This document shows positions 35,376 to 44,553 of a DNA stretch of 64,000 nucleotides, piece by piece (the first letter of the stretch is position 1; every line of letters begins with the position of its first letter). The stretch spans positions 1-64,000 of the forward strand of contig CANKXX010000003.1 of NCBI GenBank assembly GCA_947487835.1, written 5' to 3'. Made by a program: the position numbers and the translations under genes. Below the pieces are notes generated by a model, which had not been told where the DNA came from, did not search any database, and saw only the letters and a program-made list of their open reading frames with translations. Origin of the DNA: an uncultured Microbacteriaceae bacterium. Lineage in GTDB: Bacteria > Actinomycetota > Actinomycetes > Actinomycetales > Microbacteriaceae.

Positions 35376-36116
35376 TCAGGCCGAGGCGCGGAGCGTGGGG
35401 AAGGCGGTGACGCTCTCCCCCTCGATGCGGCGCAGCTCCTCGGCGAAGGCGTCGTCGCGGGACTCCGGTTGGCTCGTGAACTTGGCCAGCTGGCGCGAGA
35501 AGACGAACTTGATCAGCCGGTACTGGATCTCGCGCGGCAGCGAGCGCTTCAGCCGCGCGCGCATGGGCCCGGTGTAGTGCCGGATGTGGTCGTGCATCTC
35601 GGGGTCGATGGAGTTGTTCCACTCCGTCGGCAGCACCTCCACCGCGTCGGACATCTTCGCGACGTAGATGATGTTGCCGTTCTCGTACTTGAGCCGCTCG
35701 CGGTCCTCGGCGGGGATCTTCTCCGTCACGCTGTCGAGCACCCGACGGAAGAACGCCTCAGCGCCGCCCCCACGCCGGGCGATCATGACCCCGGAGTTCA
35801 CGCGCCCGGACCGGCCGTGCGCCATGAAGACCTGCTTGTCGCTGCCGGCCAGCACCTGCCGGAAGTCCGGCGCATCCGGCTTCACCTCGCAGTCGGCGTC
35901 GATGTAGGCGACCCAGTCGTAGCCGGACTCGAGTGCGTGCAGGAGCAGCGGGACCTTGAGCCAGGCGCTCAGCGACGGCGCCGGGATGCGGCTCGGCTTC
36001 GTCACGGACACGTACTCGGCGCCGATGCGCTTCGCGTAGGCCCGCTGGCTGGCGATGCACGGCAGGAACGCCGTGCCGTACCCGTTCTGCGCGATCGTGT
36101 AGATCAACGTCTTCAT
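35376..36116 (-). CDS. Galactosyltransferase/nucleotide-diphospho-sugar transferase-like protein
   Basis: A 246-residue cytoplasmic glycosyltransferase of GT-A style. YDWVAYIDADCEVKPDAP near 67 gives the metal-binding DAD motif. MKTLIYTIAQNGYGTAFLPCIASQ at the start and RVNSGVMIARRG near 105 fit the family that includes GT34/DUF-type galactosyl transferases. The ATG overlaps the stop of the next gene upstream (36113-36116), showing coupling. The sugar donor is not predictable. Confidence 0.78.
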   Translation of the reverse strand: MKTLIYTIAQNGYGTAFLPCIASQRAYAKRIGAEYVSVTKPSRIPAPSLSAWLKVPLLLHALESGYDWVAYIDADCEVKPDAPDFRQVLAGSDKQVFMAHGRSGRVNSGVMIARRGGGAEAFFRRVLDSVTEKIPAEDRERLKYENGNIIYVAKMSDAVEVLPTEWNNSIDPEMHDHIRHYTGPMRARLKRSLPREIQYRLIKFVFSRQLAKFTSQPESRDDAFAEELRRIEGESVTAFPTLRASA

Positions 36117-37183
36117 GCTGTCCCTCTCCCCCGGCGCCCACGCCGCCTGCGCGCCTGCACGAGCTGCCGCGCAAGCAGATAGGCGCGATAGTTGCGCTCC
36201 CCCATCACGTCCCAGCCGCGCCCGTCCAGGTTCGGCTGCTCCGCCGGGTCGCGGCCGGCGACCTCGTCGAGCGCCCCCCGAAGGATATCCGCGTTCAGCT
36301 CGCCGTCGTACTGCAGCACCCAGCCGGGACCGGTCTCCTCGGCGAGGGCCTCGTTGGCCGGGCTGCGCGGCACGAGCGCGGGCCTGCCGAGCGAGAGGGC
36401 GACGAGCAGGGCGCCCGAGTTGTGCATCTCCCGGTACGGCAGAACGACGAGCGCCGATCGGCTCACCTCCGCGACCATGACATCGTCGTCGACGAATTCG
36501 AGCCGCGAGCTGATGCGGTCGTCCGCGGACTCCGCGGCGGCGATCAGCGCCGGCAGCTCCGGCCCCTTCGGCTTGCCGACGATGCGGAGCGAGAGAGCCT
36601 CGCCGTCGGTCGCGCGGAACGCGTCGATCAGGGTGTCGACGCCCTTGTACGGGCGGATGTGGCCGAAGTACAGCACGCGGCCCGGCTGCGCGTCCGGGTG
36701 GGGCAGGTCGGCGAACCGGTCGACGTAGTGGCCGTGCAGGATGGTCACGTACGGCCGGCCCGCGGGCACCTCGGTGGCCCGGTTGAGCCGGATGGAGAGG
36801 GTCGTCCAGCGGTCGAACAGGGACAGCAGCACCCCCTCGAGCCTGCCGCCCTTCTCGTGCGGGGTGAGATTGTGCAGGGTGCGGACGATGGCGACGCCCT
36901 GGAGGCGGAAACGCACGAGCAGGACGGGGAAGAGCACTTTCTGCAGGGCCGCCTTCACCGGCTGCCGGTTGCGGATCCAGTACTCGGGCCAGTGCGCGTG
37001 GAAGACGTCGACACGGCCGAACAGGGCGCGGGGCCAGGTGAAGTAGACGTTCGTGGTCTCGGCGGCCTTGCCGAACTCCAGCTGACTGGAGTACTCGGTC
37101 GGCCCGCTCGGCGCGTTGATGGACTGGAGCACCCGGAGCGGCGGACGCGCCTCCGGCGCATGGTCCAGCGACAGTTCGCTCAC
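36113..37183 (-). CDS. Group 1 (GT4-like) glycosyltransferase
   Basis: A 356-residue GT-B glycosyltransferase. The N-terminal half has VDVFHAHWPEYWIRN near 59, and the C-terminal half has VLYFGHIRPYKGVDTLIDAF near 190 and YREMHNSGALLVALSLGRPALVP near 268, the nucleotide-sugar site. Overall it resembles GumI-type mannosyltransferases, but donor and acceptor are uncertain. The C terminus is Arg-rich. It is the first gene of the minus-strand run through the flippase; a divergent gene starts 294 bases away. Confidence 0.85.
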   Translation of the reverse strand: MSELSLDHAPEARPPLRVLQSINAPSGPTEYSSQLEFGKAAETTNVYFTWPRALFGRVDVFHAHWPEYWIRNRQPVKAALQKVLFPVLLVRFRLQGVAIVRTLHNLTPHEKGGRLEGVLLSLFDRWTTLSIRLNRATEVPAGRPYVTILHGHYVDRFADLPHPDAQPGRVLYFGHIRPYKGVDTLIDAFRATDGEALSLRIVGKPKGPELPALIAAAESADDRISSRLEFVDDDVMVAEVSRSALVVLPYREMHNSGALLVALSLGRPALVPRSPANEALAEETGPGWVLQYDGELNADILRGALDEVAGRDPAEQPNLDGRGWDVMGERNYRAYLLARQLVQARRRRGRRGRGTA

Positions 37184-37391
37184 CTGATCTCCGCCCGTTC
37201 CGTCGGTTCTGCATTCGGTCCAACCGCGGTGTCGGCGGGCCAGTGCCCGGTCCGAACTCTAACCGACCCGCCCTGCCATGGTATGGGACGGGCACCCTTC
37301 CCCCAGCCGGTGAGCACGGCCTGAACAGATCGGCACGCGAACGGTAACAGGGTGATAACGGATGACCCGTGCCGCTACCGTATGCTTGCTC

Positions 37392-37403
37392 CCGTACGTA
37401 CGG
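37392..37403. promoter_or_regulatory. Perfect palindrome CCGTACGTACGG in the divergent promoter region
   Basis: A 12-base perfect palindrome in the 294-base region between divergent glycosyltransferase genes, just downstream of a TATGCT -10-like box (37381-37386) on the plus strand. It shares its half-sites with the inverted repeat before ponA. It is a candidate operator only. Confidence 0.35.
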
Positions 37404-37477
37404 CCAGAGGCGGACGCGGCTTCGGAGCTCGTTCTTGGTACGCCCCGATCCGCCGCTCCACCAGGTGAAGGAATTCG

Positions 37478-38338
37478 ATGACCAACGCACGTGCCGAGTC
37501 CTTCAACCACCTGCTGATCACCAAGTTCAACATCGCGACGACCCTGTCCTACGGCCCGTTCGCGCAGCGGCTGGACGACGACTGGCTGCGCGGCCGGCTC
37601 GCCGAGTTCGAGACCTTCTGCCTGCCCTCGGTGAAGAGCCAGGTCGGTGCCTCCTTCCGCTGGCTCATCCTCTGCGACGAGGAGAGCCCGCAGTGGTTCA
37701 AGGACCACATGCTGTCCCAGCCGGACGTCTTCACCCCCCTCTTCGTCTCCGGCATGACGAACGCGACCATGGGCCGCCGCCTCGCCGAGCTCGGCTACAT
37801 CGACGAGCGGCCGCTGCTGACCACCCGCCTGGACAGCGACGACGCGATCAGCCGGGATTTCATGGCGACCGTCCAGCAGCAGTACGCGGGCCAGGACCGC
37901 CTCTTCCTCGAGTTCCCCCTGGGCCTGCGGTCTTTCCGCGGCGCGCTGTTCAGCGCGCTCTGGCGCTCGGCACCGTTCCTCACCCTGATCGAGGCGCCGC
38001 ACGCCGACGGATCGCCGTACGACATCGTCTACATCCACTCGCACGACCAGGTGTGGAAGAAGGAGAAGACGAAGGCCGTCTGGGGCAGGCGCTACTGGAT
38101 CCGGGCGATGCACGACCGCAACTCCATCCAGTCGGCCACCGGCATCCCGCGGCTCAGCCCGCGCCACGAGCGCTTCGACATCGCCTGGGATCGCCTGCCC
38201 CAGCAGCCCGCGCTGCCCGCCCGCGTCGGCCTCATGGTCTGGGGCTACTGGGCCCGCCTGCAGCGGAGCAAGAAGTACAACGCCCTCAAGAACCGGGTGG
38301 CCCGCGTCGGCGGCCGCCCCGATCGCAACGCACGCTGA
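37478..38338 (+). CDS. Putative rhamnosyl transferase family glycosyltransferase
   Basis: A 286-residue protein of the bacterial putative rhamnosyl transferase family. It opens with NHLLITKFNIATTLSYGP, has PSVKSQVGASFRWLILCD near 49 and the metal-binding-like LLTTRLDSDDAISRDF near 110, and ends with a basic tail. It should transfer a sugar in the cytoplasm during repeat-unit assembly. It starts the plus-strand half of the locus; the pyruvyl transferase gene follows after about 20 bases. Confidence 0.82.
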   Translation: MTNARAESFNHLLITKFNIATTLSYGPFAQRLDDDWLRGRLAEFETFCLPSVKSQVGASFRWLILCDEESPQWFKDHMLSQPDVFTPLFVSGMTNATMGRRLAELGYIDERPLLTTRLDSDDAISRDFMATVQQQYAGQDRLFLEFPLGLRSFRGALFSALWRSAPFLTLIEAPHADGSPYDIVYIHSHDQVWKKEKTKAVWGRRYWIRAMHDRNSIQSATGIPRLSPRHERFDIAWDRLPQQPALPARVGLMVWGYWARLQRSKKYNALKNRVARVGGRPDRNAR

Positions 38339-38358
38339 GGAGAAGCGCAATCGCACAC

Positions 38359-39144
38359 GTGACGGTCGTCCACTGGAACCCGCGTCGACCCATCATCAAG
38401 GGCACGGTGGGCAAGCTCATCCCCATCCGTCGCGCGGTGAACAACTTCGGTGACCTCCTCGGGCCCGTGCTCGTGCAGAAGATGCTGGAGCGCAACGGCC
38501 TCGACCCGGACGGGGCCGCGCAGCCCGGGCGCCGACTCGTCGCGGTCGGCTCGATCCTGCACTTCGCGCGCCAGGGCGACACGGTCTGGGGCTCCGGCGT
38601 GAACGGCAAGTCCTTCGGCATGACCTACGACTTCGAGGATCTCGACGTGCGCGCCGTGCGCGGACCGTTGACCGCCGAGTTCCTGCGGAAGCGCGGCATC
38701 ACGGTGCCGGACGTCTTCGGCGACCCGGGGCTGCTCGTCGGCCACCTCTGGGACCGCGAGGCGCTGCGCGGCGACGGCCCGCGCCATCCCGTCACCGTGA
38801 TCCCGAACCTCAACGACTACCCGAAGTACGAGCGGGACGAGAACACCATCGACCCGCGCCTGCCGCTCGAGACGATCCTCGCCCGGATCGCGCGGAGCGA
38901 GCTCGTGGTGGGATCGTCGCTGCACGGCATCGTGATCGCCGAGTCCCTCGGCGTGCCCGCCCGCCTCGTCCGCTCCGCCAGCGAGCCGATGTTCAAGTAC
39001 GAGGACTACTACTACGGGTCCGGTCGCGCTGCGTTCTCGCCGGCGGACACGGTCGCCGCGGCGATCGCCGCCGGGGGCGAGGCGCCTCTCGATTGGGGCG
39101 CCGACGCGCTCCTCGATGCCTTCCCATCCGACCTGTGGCGATAG
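38359..39144 (+). CDS. Polysaccharide pyruvyl transferase family protein
   Basis: At least 261 residues. The family moves pyruvate from phosphoenolpyruvate to sugars as an acidic ketal. Motifs include NNFGDLLGPVLVQKML near 30, VAVGSILHFA near 60, VWGSGVNGK and RAVRGPLTAEFLRKRG in the middle, and GSSLHGIVIAESLGVPARLV near 190. The GTG at 38359 is the first conventional codon but lies 13 bases from AGGAG. An in-frame ATC at 38350 is much better spaced and would give IAHVTVVHWNP. The polymer is therefore probably pyruvylated and negatively charged. Confidence 0.85.
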   Translation: MTVVHWNPRRPIIKGTVGKLIPIRRAVNNFGDLLGPVLVQKMLERNGLDPDGAAQPGRRLVAVGSILHFARQGDTVWGSGVNGKSFGMTYDFEDLDVRAVRGPLTAEFLRKRGITVPDVFGDPGLLVGHLWDREALRGDGPRHPVTVIPNLNDYPKYERDENTIDPRLPLETILARIARSELVVGSSLHGIVIAESLGVPARLVRSASEPMFKYEDYYYGSGRAAFSPADTVAAAIAAGGEAPLDWGADALLDAFPSDLWR

Positions 39145-39289
39145 GAGAATCAGTGGAGAGGTCGCTGATCCCCCGAAGGCACCCCGCACCCGAGATCCAC
39201 CCCGCGGAGTCCCCTCCCCCGTCCCCAGCCGCTGCCCCGCTCAGTACCACAGGACACCGGGCCCCCGCCCGACAGGAGATCGGCGACGT

Positions 39290-40234
39290 ATGACAACTCG
39301 GCAGAAGTACCTTTTCGCGGCCTCGACCGGCGGTCACCTTGCACAGCTGGCCCGGCTCGCCCCCCGCTTCGACCCGCACCCCGACTCGCTCTGGGTGACC
39401 TTCCGCACCCCGCAGAGCGAGTCCCTGCTCAAGGGCAAGCGCGTGCAGTACGTGCCGTACATCGCCCCGCGCGACTTCACGGGCGCGGCGAAAGCCGCCC
39501 TCACCATCCGCAGGATCGTCCACGCCGAGCGCTTCGATCGGGCCGTGAGCACCGGCGCCGCGATCGCGGTCTCCGTGCTGCCCATCGCGAAGCTCGCCGG
39601 CGTGCGCACCACGTACATCGAGAGCGTCTCCCGGGTGCAGGGCCCGTCGCTGTCCGGCCGGATGATCGCCGCCATGCACGCCGCCGAGCTGTACACCCAG
39701 CACGAGAGCTGGGCCACCGGCGCCTGGCAGCCGTACGACGGCGTCCTCGCTGCGTTCGCGCCCGTCGAGGGCACCCCGGTGCGGAAGCCGCGACTCTTCG
39801 TGACGCTCGGCACCATCGAGGGCTACCGCTTCGACAGCCTCGTCGACGGCCTCCTGCGCACCGGCCTGGTGGACGACCGCACCGAGTGGCAGCTCGGCTA
39901 CACCACCCGCACCGACCTCCCCGGCAACGCGCTGCGGCAGATGAGCTCGGAGCGCTTCCAGTCGAACCTCCGCAGCGCGGACGTCGTCGTGACGCACGCC
40001 GGCGTGGGCACGATCCTGCAACTGCTCGAGGAGGGCGTCTACCCCGTCGTCGTACCCCGCGACAAGAAGCGGAACGAGCACGTGGACAACCACCAGTACC
40101 AGATCGCGGACCTCGTGGAGAAGCTCGGCATCGGCATGGTGCTCACCCCGGACAAGATCACCGCGCCGGCGCTGATCCAGGCCTCCGGCATGGGCATCTC
40201 CGCGCTGGCGCACGACGAGAGCCACTCGGTATGA
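39290..40234 (+). CDS. Fused Alg14/Alg13-like (EpsF-type) glycosyltransferase
   Basis: A 314-residue protein joining two halves that are separate in eukaryotic Alg13/Alg14. The N-terminal half begins KYLFAASTGGHLAQLARLAP, the membrane-associated Alg14-like part. The C-terminal half, with FVTLGTIEGYRFDSLV near 168 and VVTHAGVGTILQLLEEGVYPVVVPR near 235, is the UDP-sugar-binding Alg13-like part. The ATG at 39290 has AGGAGAT nine bases upstream. It overlaps the next glycosyltransferase gene by four bases (ATGA). Confidence 0.88.
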   Translation: MTTRQKYLFAASTGGHLAQLARLAPRFDPHPDSLWVTFRTPQSESLLKGKRVQYVPYIAPRDFTGAAKAALTIRRIVHAERFDRAVSTGAAIAVSVLPIAKLAGVRTTYIESVSRVQGPSLSGRMIAAMHAAELYTQHESWATGAWQPYDGVLAAFAPVEGTPVRKPRLFVTLGTIEGYRFDSLVDGLLRTGLVDDRTEWQLGYTTRTDLPGNALRQMSSERFQSNLRSADVVVTHAGVGTILQLLEEGVYPVVVPRDKKRNEHVDNHQYQIADLVEKLGIGMVLTPDKITAPALIQASGMGISALAHDESHSV

Positions 40235-41484
40235 CGGCGGTGCCGGGCGGCACGGGCGGCTCGGGCGGGAACGCCGAGACCCTCTCCGTCGACTACCTCG
40301 TCGGCGGCTTCCGCATCTCCGTGGGCCCCGACAGCAACACGCCCGGGCCCCGCACCCACATCGTGAGCTTCGTCGAGGCGCTGCGCGAGAACGGGCACGG
40401 CGTCCGTCTCCTGCTCGCCTCCGACCTCCCGTACATGGGCCGCTTCTCGAAGGTGCGGCAGAGCGACTACGCGGCCGCCTCCCCGCTGAAGGTGCGCATC
40501 GCCGACGTCGTGCGCATGGGTGCCGCCGTCTGGACCGGCGCCAACGTCTTCTGGCGCCTGCGCGGGGAGCCGGCGCCCGATCTGATCTACGAGCGCGTCG
40601 CGGTGCTGCAGTCCCTCACGAGCTTCCACCCCGCCAAGCGGCGCGCCATCCGCGTCGTCGAGGCCAACGGCATCCTGTCGCGCGAGACGGCGCACGACCG
40701 CAAGGTGCTGCGCGCCGAGAAGCTGGCCGCCGCCCTGGAGCGCCACGTGCTGCGCCGCGCGGACCTCGTCGTCGCGGTCAGCGCCGGCCTGCGCGACGAA
40801 CTCGTGCGCTTCGCCCGGCTCGACCCGGACTCCGTGCTCGTGGTGCCGAACGGCGTCTCCTCGGCCACGACGGCGATGCCGCGCACGGTGCGCCCCGACG
40901 AGGTCGTCATCGGCTTCGTCGGCTCCATCGTGAAGTGGCAGCACCTCGACTCCTTCCTCGACACCGTCGCGGACGCCCTCCCCCGCCTCGACGCGGCGGC
41001 CGGCGGCAAGCGCGTCGTGGTCGAGATCATCGGCGACGGCGCGGAGTTCCGCACCCTCGTCGACGTCGTCGCACGCCGGGGCCTCGGGGACCGCGTCTCG
41101 CTGCTGGGCCGGCTCCCGCACGAGGAGGCGCTCGCCCGCATGACGGAGTGGAACATCGGCTTCGCGGGGCACGAGAAGTCCTCGAGCGACCGGATGTACC
41201 ACAGCCCGCTCAAGGTGTACGAGTACGCCGCCCTCGGCCTCGCCGCCGTGTGCACCTACTCGGACGACGCCACCGCGCTGCAGCGCAGCGGGCTGCCGAC
41301 GTTCTTCTACTCCGACCAGGAGAGCCTGGCGTTCGGCCTCGAGGCCGCGGTGCTCGGCGAGTCCGTGGTCACCCCGGAGACGATCGCCGAGCGGCGGGCG
41401 ACCATCGCCCGCGAGCACTCCTGGAGCGAGCGGCTCGGCCGCGTGCTCGACGCGGCCCGGGAGGCGCGGTCGGCGCGACGCTGA
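40231..41484 (+). CDS. GT4 family glycosyltransferase
   Basis: A 417-residue GT-B enzyme. A Gly-rich N terminus leads into SVDYLVGGFRISVGPDS; the second domain has VIGFVGSIVKWQHLDSFLD near 230 and the donor-binding HSPLKVYEYAALGLAAVCT near 327. DLIYERVAVLQS is typical of this family. The ATG at 40231 overlaps the preceding gene's stop. It ends the plus-strand run and converges on the initiating transferase gene 54 bases away. The donor sugar is unknown. Confidence 0.88.
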   Translation: MTAVPGGTGGSGGNAETLSVDYLVGGFRISVGPDSNTPGPRTHIVSFVEALRENGHGVRLLLASDLPYMGRFSKVRQSDYAAASPLKVRIADVVRMGAAVWTGANVFWRLRGEPAPDLIYERVAVLQSLTSFHPAKRRAIRVVEANGILSRETAHDRKVLRAEKLAAALERHVLRRADLVVAVSAGLRDELVRFARLDPDSVLVVPNGVSSATTAMPRTVRPDEVVIGFVGSIVKWQHLDSFLDTVADALPRLDAAAGGKRVVVEIIGDGAEFRTLVDVVARRGLGDRVSLLGRLPHEEALARMTEWNIGFAGHEKSSSDRMYHSPLKVYEYAALGLAAVCTYSDDATALQRSGLPTFFYSDQESLAFGLEAAVLGESVVTPETIAERRATIAREHSWSERLGRVLDAAREARSARR

Positions 41485-41538
41485 CCCCGCCCGCCGGGCC
41501 GCCCCGGCAACGAGCGGAACTACCCGACGCCGGAGCGG

Positions 41539-43005
41539 TCAGTACGCCCCGACGGGCCGGATCACGGCCTTGACCGTGCGCCACAGGATGATGATGTCGC
41601 CGGTCAGCGACCAGTTCTCCACGTAGTAGAGGTCGAGCCGCACGCTGTCCTCCCAGGACAGGTTCGAGCGGCCGCTGACCTGCCAGAGTCCGGTGATGCC
41701 GGGCTTCACGAGGAGACGGCGGTGCGACCAGTCGTCGTACTGCTCCACCTCGTGGGCCAGCGGTGGCCGCGGCCCCACGAGCGACATGTCGCCGCGGAAG
41801 ACGTCGATGAGCTGCGGGAGCTCGTCGAGGCTGTAGCGGCGGAGGATCGCGCCGACCTTGGTCACGCGGGGGTCCTGCTTCAGCTTGAAGAGGATGCCGT
41901 TGCCGTCCGACTGGTCCAGCAGGGAGTGCAGCTGCGCCTCCGCGTCCGTGACCATCGAGCGGAACTTGTGCATGGCGAAGCGCTTGCCGTTCAGGCCGAC
42001 GCGCTCCTGACGGAAGAACGCGGGGCCCGGGCTGTCGCGTCGCACGAGAATCGTGAGCACGAGGAAGACCGGGCTGAGCAGCACGAGGCCGAGACCGGAC
42101 GCGACGATGTCGAAGGCGCGCTTGGCCGTGTGTCTGCGCCCCTCGAAGGTCGGGAAGTCGACGTGGATGAGCGGCAGCCCGGCGACCGGCCGGGCATGGA
42201 TCCGCGGGCCCGCGATATCGGTCAGGGCGGGCGCGACGATGAGCCGGACGCCCCGGGCCTCGAGGTCCCAGCCGAGCCGGCGCATGACCTGCGGTCCGAT
42301 CGCGTCCGCGCCGGTCAGGATGACGGTGTCGGCCGCCGTGGAGTCGACGGCCTCGAGCACGTCGTCGAAGGCCCCGAGGACCGGGATGCCGTTCGACAGC
42401 GTGCGGTCCACCGAACCCTGGCGGGTGAGCGCGCCGATGACCTGTAGCTCCGCCGTGATGTCGCGCTGGATGCTCGCGGCGACGTGCTCGGACTTCTCCC
42501 GGTTGCCGAGGAGGAGGGCACGGTGGGAGTACCCGCCGCTCCGGCGCTTCCGGACGAGCCAACGGCGCCACAGCCACCGGCCGAACAGCAGCAGGACGAG
42601 GCCGCTCGGCAGCGCGAGCAGGAGGTAACCGCGGCCGACCTCGAGCTTGAGCAGGAACACCGCGATGGCGAACAGCCCGAACAGCCGCAGGCTGGCGTCG
42701 ATGATGCGCTTGTACTCCGTGCTCCCGCTGCCGGTGATCTTGCGGTCGCGGGTCGCGTAGAAGCCGAGGATGAGCATCCAGGCCACGACGAGCAGCACGG
42801 AGACGATCGTGTACTCGATCGAGAAGGAGAGGAACCGGGCCTCCTCGGCCACCCGCACCTGCGGGTCCGTGAGCCCGAAGGACACCAGCTGGGCGCCGAA
42901 CACCGTCACGATCACGATCAGCAGGTCGGTCACGACGAGCCGCGTCGCGTAGGCGCGCTCCCAGGGCAGGACGCGGGGGCGGAGCGACACCGCCGTCATC
43001 GCCAC
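41539..43005 (-). CDS. Polyprenyl-phosphate sugar-1-phosphate transferase (exopolysaccharide initiating enzyme)
   Basis: A 488-residue polyprenyl glycosylphosphotransferase. Four to five N-terminal helices, a CoA-binding-like middle domain (YSHRALLLGNREKSEHVA near 175) and a catalytic C-terminal domain follow the usual order. The last contains KRAFDIVASGLGLVLLSPVF near 287, FFRQERVGLNGK, KFRSMV and LDELPQLIDVFRGDMSLVGPRPP near 400. It should move a sugar phosphate onto undecaprenyl phosphate, the first step of repeat-unit synthesis. ATGs at 43005 and 42999 are both possible. It overlaps the upstream BNR-repeat gene by 10 bases. Confidence 0.92.
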   Translation of the reverse strand: MAMTAVSLRPRVLPWERAYATRLVVTDLLIVIVTVFGAQLVSFGLTDPQVRVAEEARFLSFSIEYTIVSVLLVVAWMLILGFYATRDRKITGSGSTEYKRIIDASLRLFGLFAIAVFLLKLEVGRGYLLLALPSGLVLLLFGRWLWRRWLVRKRRSGGYSHRALLLGNREKSEHVAASIQRDITAELQVIGALTRQGSVDRTLSNGIPVLGAFDDVLEAVDSTAADTVILTGADAIGPQVMRRLGWDLEARGVRLIVAPALTDIAGPRIHARPVAGLPLIHVDFPTFEGRRHTAKRAFDIVASGLGLVLLSPVFLVLTILVRRDSPGPAFFRQERVGLNGKRFAMHKFRSMVTDAEAQLHSLLDQSDGNGILFKLKQDPRVTKVGAILRRYSLDELPQLIDVFRGDMSLVGPRPPLAHEVEQYDDWSHRRLLVKPGITGLWQVSGRSNLSWEDSVRLDLYYVENWSLTGDIIILWRTVKAVIRPVGAY

Positions 43006-43919
43006 GTCGTCCCCCCGTCCTCGGACGTCACGATGTCGTCACCCGCCCAGAGCCAGGCGGAATCGCCTCCCGTGGCGAGCGCGACCTGACCGGCCTGCGG
43101 TGCGGTCTCGCTGGCGCAGGTCGCCGCGGTAGCGGGGGCCGGGGCGTCGTCCGGCAGCCGGGTCACGGCGACGCCGGCGCAGCCCTCCTCGCCGCCGACG
43201 GCGAGCAGGTACTCACCAGCACCGGCGGCGATGGCCGTGGAGCCCGGGACGCCGGCCGGCGCTGACCAGGTCCCGCCGCCGTCCGCCGTGCGGTACACCG
43301 TGTGGTCCGCGCACAGCACGGCCGCATCCGCGGCGGAGCGCCCGGCGAGGGAGACGACGGCCTCGCACGGCGCGGGCGCCTCGCCCGTCGGGGTGTGCAG
43401 CACCTGCGGGGCGGCGGGATCGAGGAACCAGTTGCCCGCGACCCGGTCCGGGTAGGTCACCCAGTCGTTGCCCGCGACGTAGGACAGGGCGAGCACGGGG
43501 GCGCAGCCGTCCGCGTCGAAGGCGACGACGGAGGCGACGTCCTCGGAGGTCGCCTGGACGGTCGCGACGGCGGCCACGTCCGCGATGCCCGCGAGGTCGG
43601 ACGAGCGCCAGGTGCGCCCGCCGTCGGTCGTCAGCTCGAGCGTCGGCGGGGTCCCGGGGCAGGAGCCGACCGCGGAGCGCCAGGCGGTGTCCTCGTCGAG
43701 CACGGAGAGCAGCCGGGCGGGAGCCGTCGCGGGCTCGGGCGCGGTGGTGGGCACCGGGGTGGGCGACGCCGACGGCGTGGCCGCGGCCCGCGGTGTCCCC
43801 GCGGACCCCCGGTCGGCGGTCAGCGCCCAGGCGACGAGGAGTGCGTCCACGATCAGGAACAGGATGAGGCCGACGACGGCCCAGCGACGGGGTGAGGACG
43901 AGGTTGCGGTGCGGGTCAT
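42996..43919 (-). CDS. Membrane-anchored protein with BNR-type repeats
   Basis: A 307-residue protein with one N-terminal helix (about 14-34), a Pro/Thr/Ser linker and an extracellular part. That part has three BNR-like Asp-box repeats (TTDGGRTW, TADGGGTW, TSEDGGTTW), suggesting a beta-propeller. Six or more cysteines may pair. Sialidase activity is not implied, as the catalytic Tyr/Arg set was not seen. It sits between the tyrosine phosphatase and initiating transferase genes and may bind the polymer or sense the envelope. Confidence 0.65.
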   Translation of the reverse strand: MTRTATSSSPRRWAVVGLILFLIVDALLVAWALTADRGSAGTPRAAATPSASPTPVPTTAPEPATAPARLLSVLDEDTAWRSAVGSCPGTPPTLELTTDGGRTWRSSDLAGIADVAAVATVQATSEDVASVVAFDADGCAPVLALSYVAGNDWVTYPDRVAGNWFLDPAAPQVLHTPTGEAPAPCEAVVSLAGRSAADAAVLCADHTVYRTADGGGTWSAPAGVPGSTAIAAGAGEYLLAVGGEEGCAGVAVTRLPDDAPAPATAATCASETAPQAGQVALATGGDSAWLWAGDDIVTSEDGGTTWR

Positions 43920-43950
43920 GGGCGCGCTGTGCCTTCTGTGTGAGCCGCGG

Positions 43951-44553
43951 TCAGGACGCGGTGATCGTGGCGGCCTTGGTGAAGAAGGCCACCGTTGCGT
44001 TGACGGCGGGCACGAGCTGGCTGGCGGAGAGGTCGTAGACCGACTGGCTCCTCCGGTACGGGTCGACGATGTCGTCGTCCTCCGGTGCCTCGGGCAGCTC
44101 CAGCCCGCGACGGGACGCGGCGACCTCGACCGCCTCGACGAGGCGGGCCCGGAGGTCGTCGAGGGGCAGGCGGGTCACGTAGCCCAGGTCGTCCTTCGTC
44201 ACACCGGCGACCAGCCGCTCGAACTGGCGGAGGGTGAAGGCGTGCCGATTGGTGAGCGGCAGCATCTGCACGGCAGCACGCCGGTGCTCCCGGGACATCC
44301 CGAGCACGAGGTCCGCTCCGCGCAGCTGTTCCTCGGTGAGGTCACGGCCACGGTGCCCGTCCGGCGATCCGCCGTGGCGCAGCGACAGCTCCCACGCCTC
44401 GCGCGGCATCGGCTCGCCCACGAGGGCGCCCGTGCCGGCGCTTGCCACGGCGACGCCGGGGAGCTCGGCGAGCCCCGCGCGGAGCAGCTGCTCCGCGAGC
44501 GGCGACCGGCAGACGTTCCCGGTGCAGACCGTCAGGATGGTGAATCCGGTCAC
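43951..44553 (-). CDS. Low-molecular-weight protein-tyrosine phosphatase (Wzb-like)
   Basis: A 200-residue phosphatase with the P-loop CTGNVCRSP (Cys10, Arg16, Ser17) and the general acid Asp in DDIVDPYRRS near 165. It has an extra segment of about 30 residues compared with the usual 150-residue enzyme. It should dephosphorylate the tyrosine cluster of the adjacent BY-kinase, the standard control pair of capsule export. Its start overlaps the kinase stop by four bases. Confidence 0.9.
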   Translation of the reverse strand: MTGFTILTVCTGNVCRSPLAEQLLRAGLAELPGVAVASAGTGALVGEPMPREAWELSLRHGGSPDGHRGRDLTEEQLRGADLVLGMSREHRRAAVQMLPLTNRHAFTLRQFERLVAGVTKDDLGYVTRLPLDDLRARLVEAVEVAASRRGLELPEAPEDDDIVDPYRRSQSVYDLSASQLVPAVNATVAFFTKAATITAS

